Made by a program: the position numbers and the translations under genes. A DNA stretch of 64,000 nt, from positions 1,178,001 through 1,242,000 of the forward strand of contig NZ_RCWN01000001.1 in the NCBI RefSeq assembly GCF_003668555.1, written 5' to 3'. The number at the start of each line of letters is the position of its first letter. Positions within the stretch are counted from its first letter, which is position 1. A model generated the notes under the pieces. That model was not told the origin of the DNA, did not search any database, and saw only the letters and a list, made by a program, of their open reading frames with translations. The stretch is from Notoacmeibacter ruber (GTDB lineage: Bacteria > Pseudomonadota > Alphaproteobacteria > Rhizobiales > Rhizobiaceae). Shown one piece after another: positions 18,851-28,517 of the stretch.

Positions 18851-20101
18851 TTAGGCCGGCACGACGAGAGCATGACGCTTCTTGCCGACGGAGAGCTTGA
18901 TGTGGCCTTCCGGACCAAGATCATCAGACGTCACGACAGCGCGTTCATCCGTGACCGGCTGGTCGTTGAGCTTGAGGCCGCCACCCTTGACCTGCCGCCG
19001 AGCCTCGCCGTTGGAAGCAGCTAGTCCGGCGCTCACGAAGAGTGAAAGCACACCGATCCCGCCCTCCAGTTCGACGCCCGGCACCGCAATGCGCGGCAAC
19101 GCATCGCCGGTCTGCCCTTCTTCAAAGGTTCTGCGGGCGGTCTCCGCCGCCTCCTCGGCTGCCGAGCGACCATGCAGCATGGCGGTCACCTCATTGGCGA
19201 GCACCTTTTTCGCTTCGTTGATTTCCGAGCCCTGAAGCGCGGCGAGCCTGGATATCTCGTCAAGCGGCAATTCTGTGTAGAGCTTCAAAAAGCGTTCGAC
19301 ATCGGCATCTTCCGTGTTTCGCCAGAATTGCCAGAATTCATAAGGCGAGCGCATATCGGCGTTCAGCCAGACAGCGCCATCCGCCGTCTTTCCCATCTTG
19401 ACGCCCGACGCCGTGGTGAGAAGCGGAGATGTAAGCGCGTAGAGCTGCGGCGTGCCGAGCCTGTGGCCAAGATCGATACCGTTGACGATATTGCCCCACT
19501 GATCGGAGCCGCCCATCTGCAATCGGCAGCCATAGCGCCGGTTGAGTTCGACGAAGTCATAGGCCTGGAGGATCATGTAGTTGAATTCCAGGAATGACAG
19601 GCTCTGCTCGCGATCGAGGCGAAGCCGCACGGAATCGAACGAGAGCATGCGATTGACCGAGAAATGACGACCGACATCGCGCAGAAATTCGACGTAATTC
19701 AAACCGAGAAGCCACTCGGCATTGTCGATCATCATCGCATCGGTGGGACCGTCGCCGAAGGAGAGATAGTTTTCGAAGCCCTGGCGGATTCCTGCGAGAT
19801 TGTCGGCGATCATGTCGGAGGTCTGAAGCTTGCGTGCCTCGTCCTTGAACGACGGATCGCCGATCATGCCGGTGCCGCCACCCATCAGGGCAATCGGACG
19901 ATGCCCGGTCTTCTGCATCCAGCGAAGCATCATGATCTGCATCAGCGAGCCGACGTGAAGGCTTTTGGCCGTCGGGTCAAAACCGATATAGCCCGTCACC
20001 GTCTCCGTGGCGAAGAGATCGTCCAGACCTGCCTCATCGGAGGTCTGATGTATGAAGCCGCGCTCGGTGAGAATGCGCAGGAAATCGGATTTGAGGGCCA
20101 T
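18851..20101 (-). CDS. tyrS: Tyrosyl-tRNA synthetase
   Basis: Class I aminoacyl-tRNA synthetase that charges tRNA-Tyr. The 416-aa product starts MALKSDFLR; an in-frame upstream ATG at 20134 would add 11 residues that are not family-like. The HIGH-type motif is HVGS, the KMSKS-type loop is KMGKT, and the tyrosine pocket motif GGSDQWGN is visible. A C-terminal S4 RNA-binding domain (about 345-416, with [13 protein letters not shown]) completes the bacterial TyrS layout. It is divergent from anmK, with 74 bases between start codons. A tRNA-Tyr gene is also in this window (45145-45229). Confidence 0.97.
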   Translation of the reverse strand: MALKSDFLRILTERGFIHQTSDEAGLDDLFATETVTGYIGFDPTAKSLHVGSLMQIMMLRWMQKTGHRPIALMGGGTGMIGDPSFKDEARKLQTSDMIADNLAGIRQGFENYLSFGDGPTDAMMIDNAEWLLGLNYVEFLRDVGRHFSVNRMLSFDSVRLRLDREQSLSFLEFNYMILQAYDFVELNRRYGCRLQMGGSDQWGNIVNGIDLGHRLGTPQLYALTSPLLTTASGVKMGKTADGAVWLNADMRSPYEFWQFWRNTEDADVERFLKLYTELPLDEISRLAALQGSEINEAKKVLANEVTAMLHGRSAAEEAAETARRTFEEGQTGDALPRIAVPGVELEGGIGVLSLFVSAGLAASNGEARRQVKGGGLKLNDQPVTDERAVVTSDDLGPEGHIKLSVGKKRHALVVPA

Positions 20102-20175
20102 GATGATCGTTCCGGCTTGGGAGAAGAGCCGCACGCTGGTGGCGCGGCGTTCGCGCGCGCTTTAACACTGTCCAC

Positions 20176-21312
20176 ATGAGCGAAACAAGAATCGGATCGC
20201 CCCGAACCGCAATTGGCCTGATGAGCGGCACATCGATGGATGGGATCGATGTCGCGCTTGTTCGCTCGGATGGCGATCAAATCATTGAGCGGGGCCCGGG
20301 CCTGTTCCTCCCCTACGAAGCGCCTTTTCGTAAAATGTTGCTGCAAGGTCTGGAGGACGCCAGGCTGATCGAGGATCGCCGAGAGCGCCCCGGCGGTCTG
20401 GCAGCGATCGAGAACGAGATCACCACGCGCCACATTCTTGCGGTTGATTCGTTCTGTCAGCGATTTTCCTTAAGGCACGAGGATATCGACCTAATCGGGT
20501 TCCACGGCCAGACTGTGCTGCATCGTCCGAAGCAGGCATTGACGGTTCAGTTGGGCGATGGCGCCCGCCTGGCAAAGGAAACCGGCATTACGACCATCGC
20601 CGATATGCGCGTCAATGACATGGCGCATGGCGGGCAGGGGGCGCCGCTTGTCCCGACCTACCATGCTGCCCTGGCCGCTTTCCTGGGCGAGAATGATCAC
20701 GCGGTTGCCTTCGTCAATATCGGTGGGATCGCCAATGTCACCTTCGTTCAGCCTGGCGACGAGCCGGTCGCGTTCGACTGTGGGCCGGGCAACGCGCTGA
20801 TCGACCAATGGGTGCAGGATCAGGCCGGCATAGATTTCGACCAGAATGGAACGATCGCCAGTGAGGGTCGGGTCGTGGAAGGGGTGATCGACGCTTATCT
20901 CAGCAACCCGTTCTTCGCAGAAAAGGGCGCTAAGTCACTGGATCGGAATGATTTCACGCTGGAACCGATGGCAGGCCTAGAGCTTCACGACGGGGCCGCG
21001 ACCCTCGCCAAACTCACTGCAACGGCCATTTTGAAAGCAGCAGACCTGGCGGAGGTTCGTCCTGCTCGCTGGATTATTGCCGGCGGCGGTGCGCGCAACG
21101 CGGCCATTCTCCATTATTTGCGGCAATCGGCCGGCAAGGCGCGTGTCGAAAGCGCCGAGCAATGCGGCCTGTCGGGCGACATGATGGAGGCGGAAGCCTG
21201 GGCCTATCTTGCCACGAGGAGCTTTGAAGGTCTGCCGCTGACCTGGCCGAAGACCACGGGTGTCTCGAAGCCGGTCAGCGGTGGCGTTTTCTACGGTGCC
21301 CAGAAGGCTTAG
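20176..21312 (+). CDS. anmK: Anhydro-N-acetylmuramic acid kinase
   Basis: Phosphorylates 1,6-anhydro-MurNAc released from murein turnover, opening the ring and giving MurNAc-6-phosphate for recycling. The 378-aa product has the diagnostic phosphate loop GLMSGTSMDGIDVAL near the N-terminus, VNIGGIANVTF in the middle and the ATP-site GGGARN near 300, with normal family length. It fits the cell-wall enzymes elsewhere in the window. Its TAG stop (21310-21312) overlaps the stop of the convergent hydrolase gene by three bases. Confidence 0.97.
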   Translation: MSETRIGSPRTAIGLMSGTSMDGIDVALVRSDGDQIIERGPGLFLPYEAPFRKMLLQGLEDARLIEDRRERPGGLAAIENEITTRHILAVDSFCQRFSLRHEDIDLIGFHGQTVLHRPKQALTVQLGDGARLAKETGITTIADMRVNDMAHGGQGAPLVPTYHAALAAFLGENDHAVAFVNIGGIANVTFVQPGDEPVAFDCGPGNALIDQWVQDQAGIDFDQNGTIASEGRVVEGVIDAYLSNPFFAEKGAKSLDRNDFTLEPMAGLELHDGAATLAKLTATAILKAADLAEVRPARWIIAGGGARNAAILHYLRQSAGKARVESAEQCGLSGDMMEAEAWAYLATRSFEGLPLTWPKTTGVSKPVSGGVFYGAQKA

Positions 21313-21983
21313 CGGATCCGCTTCGGCTTTGGCTGGGTCAGTTCGCCGTTCAGGCGGCGGTCGAGATATTCCGAGCAGCTCTCGATCAACTCATCGTGAT
21401 GGTTGGTATAGAAGTGGTTCGCGCCTTCGATCTGCCTCTGCGTGATCGTGATGTGCTTCTGAGTATGGAGCTTGTCGACCAGCGGCTGCACATCCTTCGG
21501 CGTCGATACGCGGTCCTCGGTACCGTGAATGATAAGGCCTGATGAAGGGCAGGGAGCGAGGAAGGAGAAATCGTAGAGATTGGGCTGCGGCGAGATCGAG
21601 ATGAAACCCTCGATCTCTGGCCGGCGCATCAGAAGCTGCATGCCGATCCATGAGCCGAAGCTGTAGCCGGCAACCCAGCAATGTTTTGAATCCGGATGCA
21701 GGCTCTGGACCCAATCGAGTGCCGCTGCCGCATCTGACAATTCGCCATCGCCATGATCGAACTGTCCCTGTGATCGTCCGATGGACCGGAAGTTGAACCG
21801 AAGCGTTGTGAAGCCTCGTTTCTGGAACATGTAAAAGAGATCGTAGACGATCCGATTGTTCATCGTACCGCCAAATTGCGGGTGCGGATGCAGCACCATG
21901 GCGATCGGAGCATTTTTCTCCTTGGACGGCTGATAGCGGCCCTCAAGCCGACCGGCGGGGCCGGCGAAGATCACCTCTGGCAT
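21309..21983 (-). CDS. Alpha/beta hydrolase (dienelactone hydrolase-like)
   Basis: Small cytoplasmic serine hydrolase of unknown substrate. The 224-aa product has an oxyanion region LHPHPQFGGTMNN, the nucleophile elbow GYSFGS, an acid in HGTEDRVS and a catalytic His in GANHFYT, so the triad is complete. No signal peptide is seen. This gene is commonly found next to the suf cysteine desulfurase in Hyphomicrobiales and is divergently transcribed from it here across a 205-base regulatory spacer. It may share the iron-control region, but nothing links its activity to Fe-S assembly. Confidence 0.88.
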   Translation of the reverse strand: MPEVIFAGPAGRLEGRYQPSKEKNAPIAMVLHPHPQFGGTMNNRIVYDLFYMFQKRGFTTLRFNFRSIGRSQGQFDHGDGELSDAAAALDWVQSLHPDSKHCWVAGYSFGSWIGMQLLMRRPEIEGFISISPQPNLYDFSFLAPCPSSGLIIHGTEDRVSTPKDVQPLVDKLHTQKHITITQRQIEGANHFYTNHHDELIESCSEYLDRRLNGELTQPKPKRIR

Positions 21984-22039
21984 ATTCTCGCTCTTTCTCG
22001 AAACGCATTCATTCCCGGCAATAAGGCGATTAGCGCGCC

Positions 22040-22068
22040 TTGACGCCCTGCGACCGGCTTCCTAGAAC
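22040..22068 (+). promoter_or_regulatory. Probable suf operon promoter
   Basis: TTGACG at 22040-22045, a 17-base spacer, and TAGAAC at 22063-22068 fit a sigma-70 type promoter reading toward the cysteine desulfurase gene. The start of transcription would fall inside the adjacent palindrome at 22071-22087. The -10 match is modest. Confidence 0.5.
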
Positions 22069-22070
22069 CA

Positions 22071-22087
22071 CTTAGAACCGTTCTAAG
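22071..22087. promoter_or_regulatory. Irr-type iron control element (ICE) upstream of suf operon
   Basis: CTTAGAA-CCG-TTCTAAG is a perfect 7-bp inverted repeat with a 3-base centre. It matches the core of the rhizobial ICE/Irr box (TTAGAA-N3-TTCTAA). A further half-site-like TAGAACC at 22063 repeats ten bases upstream. Its position over the expected transcription start fits iron-dependent control of the suf genes by Irr, as known in Hyphomicrobiales. Confidence 0.8.
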
Positions 22088-22188
22088 CGAATATTGGACG
22101 CCGAAGTTGGGCTAGATAGGACAGCCGGTATTCGTTTTTCAAGGAAATTAAGGTGCGCCAGGCGCCCATTGTGAAGCAATGAACCGAA

Positions 22189-23361
22189 ATGGCTGAACGC
22201 AAACCCCGTCTGAACATGGATTATAACGCCAGCGCGCCGCTTCGGCCGCAGGCGCGGGATGCCATGATTGCGGCGCTGGATGTCGATGCCAATCCTTCGT
22301 CGACCCATGCCGGCGGTCGTGCAGCCCGGGCTTTGGTCGAGAAATCGCGTCGGGAGGTCGGAGCCCTTTTCTCAGGGCAGGCCAAGCAGGTCGTTTTCAC
22401 GTCCGGCGCGACGGAAGCGGCGAATTTCGTTCTGACGCCGGATTGGCAGATGGGGCGCGGCCCGCTCCACTTCTCCAGACTCTATGTCGCGGCCACAGCG
22501 CACCCGTGCCTTCTGTCCGGTGGACGTTTCGCCTCAGAGCAGATCGTTCGGATCGGGTCGACTGAACACGGCACCCTGGACATACCGGCGCTCGAAGGGG
22601 CGCTGAAGGCTCACGATGTGAAGACAGGCCTGCCGCTCGTGGCGGTGCCGGCTGCATGCAACGAAACCGGCGTAATCCAGCCGATCGAGCCGATAGCGAC
22701 TCTCGCGCGTATCCATGGCGCTACTCTGGTCATCGACGCCGTCCAGATGGCCGGACGTTTGCCGATCGATCTAGCCATGTCGACGGGCGACTATTTCATC
22801 GTGTCGGCCCACAAGATCGGCGGGCCCAGAGGCGTGGGCGCGCTTGTCTCGCTGTCGGACGTTTTGATGCCCGCTCCGCTCATCAAGGGCGGAGGGCAGG
22901 AGAAAGGGCATCGCGCAGGAACCGAGAATACGCTGGGGATTGTAGGCTTCGGTGCAGCCGTGAAGGCGGCACAAGCCGATATGGATGAAGCGCGCTGGGC
23001 CGATGTGGAGCGCCAGCGCGACACGTTCGAGCAAGAACTCAAAGCCGTCTGTCCATCCGTGATGATCCACGGCGAGGTCGCTTCCAGACTGCCCAATACC
23101 AGCTTCTTCACCTTGCCGGATATCAAGGCCGAGACAGCTCAGATCGCACTTGATTTGGAGGGAATCGCTGTGTCGGCGGGTTCCGCCTGTTCGTCTGGAA
23201 AGGTCGGTCCGAGCCATGTTCTCAAGGCGATGGGCGCGGACCGTCCGGAGGGAGCTGCCCGTGTTTCTTTCGGACCGGAGACCTCATTGGATGACATTCA
23301 GACCCTGCTTTCGTCACTGCGAAAGTTGTTGAAGCGCAACGGGGACGCGAAAGCGGCCTGA
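22189..23361 (+). CDS. Cysteine desulfurase (IscS/NifS class), first gene of the suf operon
   Basis: PLP enzyme that takes sulfur from cysteine as a persulfide for Fe-S cluster assembly. The 390-aa product has an N-terminal MDYNASAPL, the PLP-lysine motif SAHKIGGPRG and the persulfide loop SAGSACSSGKVGPS with the active Cys. The extended Cys loop and overall similarity place it in group I (IscS/NifS), unlike the group II SufS later in the same operon. It is 205 bases from the divergent hydrolase and is followed by sufB after about 140 bases. Many alphaproteobacteria have an iscR gene before it; none is present here. The operon therefore carries two desulfurases. Confidence 0.94.
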   Translation: MAERKPRLNMDYNASAPLRPQARDAMIAALDVDANPSSTHAGGRAARALVEKSRREVGALFSGQAKQVVFTSGATEAANFVLTPDWQMGRGPLHFSRLYVAATAHPCLLSGGRFASEQIVRIGSTEHGTLDIPALEGALKAHDVKTGLPLVAVPAACNETGVIQPIEPIATLARIHGATLVIDAVQMAGRLPIDLAMSTGDYFIVSAHKIGGPRGVGALVSLSDVLMPAPLIKGGGQEKGHRAGTENTLGIVGFGAAVKAAQADMDEARWADVERQRDTFEQELKAVCPSVMIHGEVASRLPNTSFFTLPDIKAETAQIALDLEGIAVSAGSACSSGKVGPSHVLKAMGADRPEGAARVSFGPETSLDDIQTLLSSLRKLLKRNGDAKAA

Positions 23362-23500
23362 TAAAGAGCCGTGAACACTTATGGCCGCTGCTTTCAATCG
23401 GCGCGGCGGAACACTAAATGGACGGCATAGACCGTCTGCAAGCCCGATCTATCGGGCCCCAACCGCCGGACCTTGACCTCGGCGAGGAATGGAGAACGAC

Positions 23501-25039
23501 ATGCCTGCAGTGCAGGAGACGATCGAGCAGGTCCGCACGCTCGATGTGGACCAGTACAAATACGGTTTCGAGACCGAGATCGAAAGCGAGACCGCCCCGA
23601 AAGGGCTCTCCGAAGATACCATCCGTCTCATCTCGCAAAAGAAAGGCGAGCCGGAATGGATGCTTCAATGGCGCCTCGACGCTTATCAGCGGTGGCTCAC
23701 CATGGATGAGCCGAGCTGGGCGCGCGTGAATTATCCGAAGATCGACTTCCAGGATATTCACTATTATTCGGCGCCGAAGAACTTCAAGGACGGCCCGAAG
23801 AGCCTCGACGAGGTCGATCCGGAAATCCTGAAGACCTACGAGAAGCTCGGTATTCCGCTCAAGGAGCAGGAAATTCTTGCCGGGGTCCGTCGGGCGGACG
23901 AACCAAGCGAACTGGACGACAGCAGTGAGACGCCGCCTGCCGATGCGCCATATGGGCGCGGACGTGTCGCCGTGGACGCTGTTTTCGACTCCGTTTCGGT
24001 CGCGACAACGTTCAAGAAGGAGTTGCAGAAGGCCGGCGTGATCTTCATGCCGATCTCGGAAGCCATCCGCGAACATCCCGATCTGGTCAAGAAATACCTC
24101 GGCTCGGTCGTTCCGCAGGGCGACAACTATTACGCAGCACTCAACAGCGCCGTCTTCACCGACGGGTCCTTCGTCTTCGTGCCGAAGGGCGTTCGCTGCC
24201 CGATGGAGCTTTCTACCTACTTCCGGATCAATGAGCGCAATACCGGCCAGTTCGAGAGGACGCTCATCATTGCGGAAGACGGAGCGTACGTATCGTATCT
24301 GGAGGGCTGTACCGCTCCCCAGCGCGACGAGAACCAGCTTCATGCGGCCGTGGTCGAACTGGTGGCTCTGGACGATGCGGAGATCAAATATTCGACCGTC
24401 CAGAACTGGTATCCCGGCGACAAGGACGGCAAGGGTGGCATCTACAATTTCGTCACGAAGCGCGGCGATTGCCGGGGTGCCAATAGCCATATCTCGTGGA
24501 CGCAGGTCGAGACCGGTTCGGCCATCACATGGAAATACCCGTCGTGCCTGTTGCGCGGTGATGGCAGCCGTGGCGAGTTCTACTCGATCGCCGTGTCCAA
24601 CGGGCATCAGCAGATCGATAGCGGCACCAAGATGATCCATATCGGCAAGAACACGACGAGCCGGATCATCTCGAAGGGAATATCGGCGGGCACTAGCCAG
24701 AATACATATCGCGGACAGGTTTCCGTGCTCCGAAAGGCGGAAGATGCCCGCAACTTTACCCAGTGCGACAGTCTTCTGATCGGCAATGAGTGCGGCGCTC
24801 ACACGGTGCCCTATATCGAGGCCAAGAATGCCTCGGCACGATTGGAGCACGAGGCGACCACGTCGAAGATCTCCGAGGATCAGCTTTTCTACGTGATGCA
24901 ACGCGGCATTCCGGAAGAAGAGGCGATCGCGTTGATCGTCAACGGCTTCGTCAAGGATGTGATCCAGGAACTGCCGATGGAGTTCGCGGTCGAGGCGCAG
25001 AAACTGATCGGCATCAGCCTCGAGGGTAGCGTCGGCTGA
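23501..25039 (+). CDS. sufB: Fe-S cluster assembly scaffold SufB
   Basis: Core of the SufBC2D scaffold that builds nascent Fe-S clusters in the cytoplasm. The 512-aa product begins [17 protein letters not shown], as in related bacteria; an in-frame ATG at 23489 would add four residues. GGAG lies before ATG 23501. The beta-helix core and conserved C-terminal block ([16 protein letters not shown], then NEC in the cluster/sulfur-accepting region and [16 protein letters not shown]) are intact. Its stop codon overlaps the start of a 58-aa ORF. Confidence 0.97.
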   Translation: MPAVQETIEQVRTLDVDQYKYGFETEIESETAPKGLSEDTIRLISQKKGEPEWMLQWRLDAYQRWLTMDEPSWARVNYPKIDFQDIHYYSAPKNFKDGPKSLDEVDPEILKTYEKLGIPLKEQEILAGVRRADEPSELDDSSETPPADAPYGRGRVAVDAVFDSVSVATTFKKELQKAGVIFMPISEAIREHPDLVKKYLGSVVPQGDNYYAALNSAVFTDGSFVFVPKGVRCPMELSTYFRINERNTGQFERTLIIAEDGAYVSYLEGCTAPQRDENQLHAAVVELVALDDAEIKYSTVQNWYPGDKDGKGGIYNFVTKRGDCRGANSHISWTQVETGSAITWKYPSCLLRGDGSRGEFYSIAVSNGHQQIDSGTKMIHIGKNTTSRIISKGISAGTSQNTYRGQVSVLRKAEDARNFTQCDSLLIGNECGAHTVPYIEAKNASARLEHEATTSKISEDQLFYVMQRGIPEEEAIALIVNGFVKDVIQELPMEFAVEAQKLIGISLEGSVG

Positions 25040-25215
25040 TGGCGTCTGCGGACCTCATGAGTGGAATTCTGACGCCGCTTGCGGCGGGAGCAGGGGCCTA
25101 TCTGGCCACGCTGTTTTCGCCCAATCTGAGACAGCAGTCCAACAAGGCAAACGCTGTCCTGGTCGTCGTCGTCATCGTCATTACAGCCGGCCTCAAATGG
25201 ACTGGCGTTTTCTAG
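25039..25215 (+). CDS. 58-aa predicted membrane protein between sufB and sufC
   Basis: Not recognised. ATG at 25039 overlaps the sufB TGA (TGATG), and the frame runs 58 codons to TAG at 25213-25215, 17 bases before sufC. The product has two hydrophobic stretches, about 9-27 and 39-52 (a Val/Ile-rich run), with a polar loop SPNLRQQSNKAN between, so it looks like a small two-helix membrane protein. Stop-start overlap with sufB and tight spacing to sufC argue for real translation within the operon. No function can be assigned; its place suggests coexpression with SUF proteins. Confidence 0.65.
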   Translation: MASADLMSGILTPLAAGAGAYLATLFSPNLRQQSNKANAVLVVVVIVITAGLKWTGVF

Positions 25216-25232
25216 ATATCGGATGAACAAAG

Positions 25233-25988
25233 ATGCTTGAGATCAAGAATTTGCACGCGCGGATCGCCGAAGACGGCACGGAGATTCTCAAAGGCGTGGA
25301 CCTGACCGTAGAGCCGGGAGAAGTGGCTGCGATCATGGGGCCGAATGGCTCCGGCAAGTCGACTCTCTCTTACGTGATTGCGGGTCGTGAGGATTATGAA
25401 GTCACCGAGGGTGACATCCTCTGGAATGGCGAGAGCATTCTGGAGATGGATCCGGCAGAGCGTGCCGCGGCAGGCGTGTTTCTGGCCTTTCAGTACCCGA
25501 TGGAAATTCCCGGCGTTGCGACCATGGAATTCCTCAAGACGGCTCTCAACGCCCAGCGTGAAGCGCGCGGTGAAGATCCCTTGAAGATCCCCGAGCTGAT
25601 GAAGCGCGTGAAGACCGCTTCCTCTGAACTTGAGATGGATCTGTCCATGCTCAAGCGGCCGCTCAATGTTGGTTTTTCGGGTGGTGAGAAGAAGCGCGCC
25701 GAAATCCTCCAGATGAAATTGCTGGAGCCGAAGCTCTGCGTTCTGGACGAGACAGACTCAGGGCTCGATATCGATGCGCTGAAGGTTGTCGCCGATGGGG
25801 TCAATCATCTGCGCAGTGAAGACCGGGCCTTCCTCGTGATCACTCACTATCAGCGCCTGTTGAACCATATCGTCCCCGACAGCGTCCATGTCCTCTACAA
25901 GGGCCGCGTTATCCGTTCCGGCGACAAGGGCCTGGCTCTTCAGCTTGAAGAGCAGGGTTATTCCGAAATCATCGGCGAAGCGGCCTGA
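25233..25988 (+). CDS. sufC: Fe-S assembly ATPase SufC
   Basis: Soluble ABC-type ATPase that binds SufB and SufD and drives conformational change of the scaffold during cluster assembly. The 251-aa product has Walker A GPNGSGKST, a signature-like FSGGEKKRAE, and Walker B with the D-loop LCVLDETDSGLD. No membrane segments are present, as expected. Start ATG 25233 is 17 bases after the small ORF and sufD follows after 12 bases, so all are in one operon. Confidence 0.98.
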   Translation: MLEIKNLHARIAEDGTEILKGVDLTVEPGEVAAIMGPNGSGKSTLSYVIAGREDYEVTEGDILWNGESILEMDPAERAAAGVFLAFQYPMEIPGVATMEFLKTALNAQREARGEDPLKIPELMKRVKTASSELEMDLSMLKRPLNVGFSGGEKKRAEILQMKLLEPKLCVLDETDSGLDIDALKVVADGVNHLRSEDRAFLVITHYQRLLNHIVPDSVHVLYKGRVIRSGDKGLALQLEEQGYSEIIGEAA

Positions 25989-26000
25989 CGGAGCGCATGC

Positions 26001-27266
26001 ATGACAGCTCATACACTTATCAAGAACACGCAGGCCGAGAGCGCGCTGATCGAAACCTTCGATAAGGTCATCGAGACGCTGCCCGGCACTGACTCCACGA
26101 GGACGGCGCGCAAGACGGCTATGGGAGGCATCTCGACGCGTGGTCTGCCGACCCGCCGCGTCGAGGCTTGGCACTATACGGACCTTCGCAACCGCCTGAA
26201 GGATGTTCCGCGCGGCGATGCGGCCAGAGATGGTGACACGCTTGCGCCGCTGGCCAATCACATGATCCGCGCCGATCTTTTTGGAGGCAAGGTCGCGGCG
26301 AATCTGCCTGAGGGCCTGAGTGTTTCGTCATTGCGCTCGCAGATTGAGACAGGCGCGCTCGACCAGAGGCTGGTGCCTGCCGACCCGGAGGATGTGGTCG
26401 GCGCTCTCAACGCGGCCTTCGTAGCCGAAGGCGTGGCGATCACGGTTGCCGATGGCGCCGTACTGGATACGCCGCTCGAACTCTCCGCCTTCCATGGCGA
26501 GGGGCAAGCGCATGCCCGCGTGCCTGTTTCCATTGGCAACAGCGCCAAAGCCACGATCATCGAGCGCCAGACCGGCTCTGGTCCCGCATTCGTGACCGGC
26601 ATTACGGAGCTTTCTGTCGGTGACGACGCCGAACTTCTTTGGGTCCTGGTTCAGGAACAGTCCGATAGCTCGACCCAGCTTTCGCAGATGAAATTCACGC
26701 TCGGCAGGAATGCCAAGTTCACCCTCGCCATACTGAATGCGGGCGGCAAGCTCGTCCGCCATGAAGTGCGTGGCGTGCTGGAAGGTGAAGGGGGCGATTT
26801 CCAGATGCGCTGCGTCAACCTTTTGGGTGGCGACAGCCATGTCGACGTTACGATGGTGCTGGATCATATCGTGCCCGATACTACAGGCACCGAGATCGTC
26901 CGTAATATTGCGACCGGCAAGGCTTCTGGCGTCTTCCAGGGGCAGATCCGCGTGGCCAAGGAAGCGCAGAAGACCGATGCGCGCATGGCCTGCAACACCC
27001 TGCTGGTCTCTGATGAAGCCGATTTTTCGGCCAAGCCGGAGCTGGAGATTTTTGCCGATGACGTCGCATGCGGCCATGGGGCCACGGTGGCCGAGATCGA
27101 TGAGGACCATCTCTTCTACCTGATGAGCCGCGGTGTACCGGAGCAGAAGGCTCGGGCCCTGCTGGTCAAGGCCTTCGTGGCCGAGATCATTGAAGAACTC
27201 GACAATGAGGCAATCGCCGACGCGCTTGTCGCCAAGGTCGATGACTGGTTCGAGACAAATGGCTGA
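26001..27266 (+). CDS. sufD: Fe-S cluster assembly protein SufD
   Basis: Paralogue of SufB that completes the SufBC2D complex and helps iron entry. The 421-aa product shows the expected order: an N-terminal helical part with RRVEAWHYTDLR, a central beta-helix, and a C-terminal block with CGHGATVAEIDEDHLFYLMS (conserved His for cluster assembly) and KAFVAEIIEEL. It starts 12 bases after sufC and its end overlaps the sufS start by eight bases. Confidence 0.97.
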   Translation: MTAHTLIKNTQAESALIETFDKVIETLPGTDSTRTARKTAMGGISTRGLPTRRVEAWHYTDLRNRLKDVPRGDAARDGDTLAPLANHMIRADLFGGKVAANLPEGLSVSSLRSQIETGALDQRLVPADPEDVVGALNAAFVAEGVAITVADGAVLDTPLELSAFHGEGQAHARVPVSIGNSAKATIIERQTGSGPAFVTGITELSVGDDAELLWVLVQEQSDSSTQLSQMKFTLGRNAKFTLAILNAGGKLVRHEVRGVLEGEGGDFQMRCVNLLGGDSHVDVTMVLDHIVPDTTGTEIVRNIATGKASGVFQGQIRVAKEAQKTDARMACNTLLVSDEADFSAKPELEIFADDVACGHGATVAEIDEDHLFYLMSRGVPEQKARALLVKAFVAEIIEELDNEAIADALVAKVDDWFETNG

Positions 27267-28512
27267 GACCGCAACCATGGCCGACCCGCTGGCAGACTTC
27301 GACGTCGATGCCATCCGCGCGCAGTTCCCGATTCTGTCACGAGAAGTGCATGGCAAGCCGCTCGTCTATCTCGATAACGGGGCTTCGGCGCAGAAACCGC
27401 GAGCGGTGATCGACGCGATGAGCCGGATGTATGAAACAAGCTATGCCAATGTGCATCGCGGCCTTCATACATTGTCGAACGAGGCGACCGACGCCTTCGA
27501 GCAGGCACGTGAAACTGTGCGTCGTTTTCTCAATGCCGAGAGCATCGACGAAATCGTGTTCACCAAGAACACGACCGAAGGCATCAACCTTGTGGCCTAC
27601 AGCTACGCCATGCCCGAGTTCAAAGAGGGTGACGAAATCATCCTCTCGATCATGGAGCATCATGCCAACATCGTGCCGTGGCATTTTCTGCGCGAGCGGA
27701 AGGGTGTGAAGCTGGTCTGGGTTCCCGTCAGAGATGACGGCTCCCTCCAGTTGGAAGACGTCGAAGCGGCCATTACCGATCGTACGCGTCTCATCGCCAT
27801 GACGCATATGTCGAACGTGCTCGGCACGGTGACGCCGATGGCGGAGATCTGCGCGGTCGCGCGTGAACGCGGTATCCCCACCTTGGTCGACGGCAGCCAG
27901 AGCGCTGTCCACATGCCCGTCGACGTGCAGAAGCTCGGGTGCGACTGGTTCGTTTTCACCGGTCATAAGACCTATGGTCCGACCGGCGTCGGGGTGCTGT
28001 ATGGCCGAAAGGAGCGGATGGAGCCAATGCGTCCGTTTCTCGGTGGCGGCGAAATGATCGAGGAAGTGACGACCGACAAGGTCTCCTACAATCATCCGCC
28101 GCACCGTTTCGAAGCGGGCACACCCAATATCGTTGAGGCGATCGGCTTGGCTGCCGCGCTGGAGTGGATGGATGAGGTGGGCCGCGACACGATTGCCGCT
28201 CATGAGGCTCGTCTGCGCGACTACGCTCACGAACGGCTCGGCGGCTTCAACTGGCTGCGTATCTTCGGGACCGCACCGGACAAGGCAGCCATCATCAGCT
28301 TCGAAATGGACGGTGTGCATGCTCATGATGTTTCAATGCTGATCGACCGGTCCGGCATTGCCGTAAGGGCGGGAACGCATTGCGCGCAGCCGCTACTGCA
28401 GCACTATGGCGTGACCAGTACCTGTCGCGCCTCCTTCGCGGTTTACAATACGCTGGAGGAAGTGGACAAACTGGCGGAGGCGCTTCAGAAGGCGCGCGAT
28501 TTTTTTGGGTGA
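27259..28512 (+). CDS. sufS: Cysteine desulfurase SufS
   Basis: Group II cysteine desulfurase supplying sulfur to the SUF scaffold. The product (417 aa from ATG 27259, 411 aa from ATG 27277) has the PLP-lysine motif FTGHKTYGPTG and the short active-site loop RAGTHCAQPLL with the catalytic Cys. The ATG at 27259 overlaps the sufD end by eight bases, suggesting coupling; both starts have weak ribosome-binding sites. Longer upstream extensions overlapping sufD out of frame were rejected. No sufE gene is seen in the operon, so the sulfur acceptor may be SufB directly, SufU/SufE encoded elsewhere, or another protein. Confidence 0.96.
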   Translation: MAETATMADPLADFDVDAIRAQFPILSREVHGKPLVYLDNGASAQKPRAVIDAMSRMYETSYANVHRGLHTLSNEATDAFEQARETVRRFLNAESIDEIVFTKNTTEGINLVAYSYAMPEFKEGDEIILSIMEHHANIVPWHFLRERKGVKLVWVPVRDDGSLQLEDVEAAITDRTRLIAMTHMSNVLGTVTPMAEICAVARERGIPTLVDGSQSAVHMPVDVQKLGCDWFVFTGHKTYGPTGVGVLYGRKERMEPMRPFLGGGEMIEEVTTDKVSYNHPPHRFEAGTPNIVEAIGLAAALEWMDEVGRDTIAAHEARLRDYAHERLGGFNWLRIFGTAPDKAAIISFEMDGVHAHDVSMLIDRSGIAVRAGTHCAQPLLQHYGVTSTCRASFAVYNTLEEVDKLAEALQKARDFFG

Positions 28513-28517
28513 AGCCG

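Noticed and set aside
23414..24901. 495-codon open frame antisense to sufB
   Set aside because: Antisense mirror of SufB codons; no family features.
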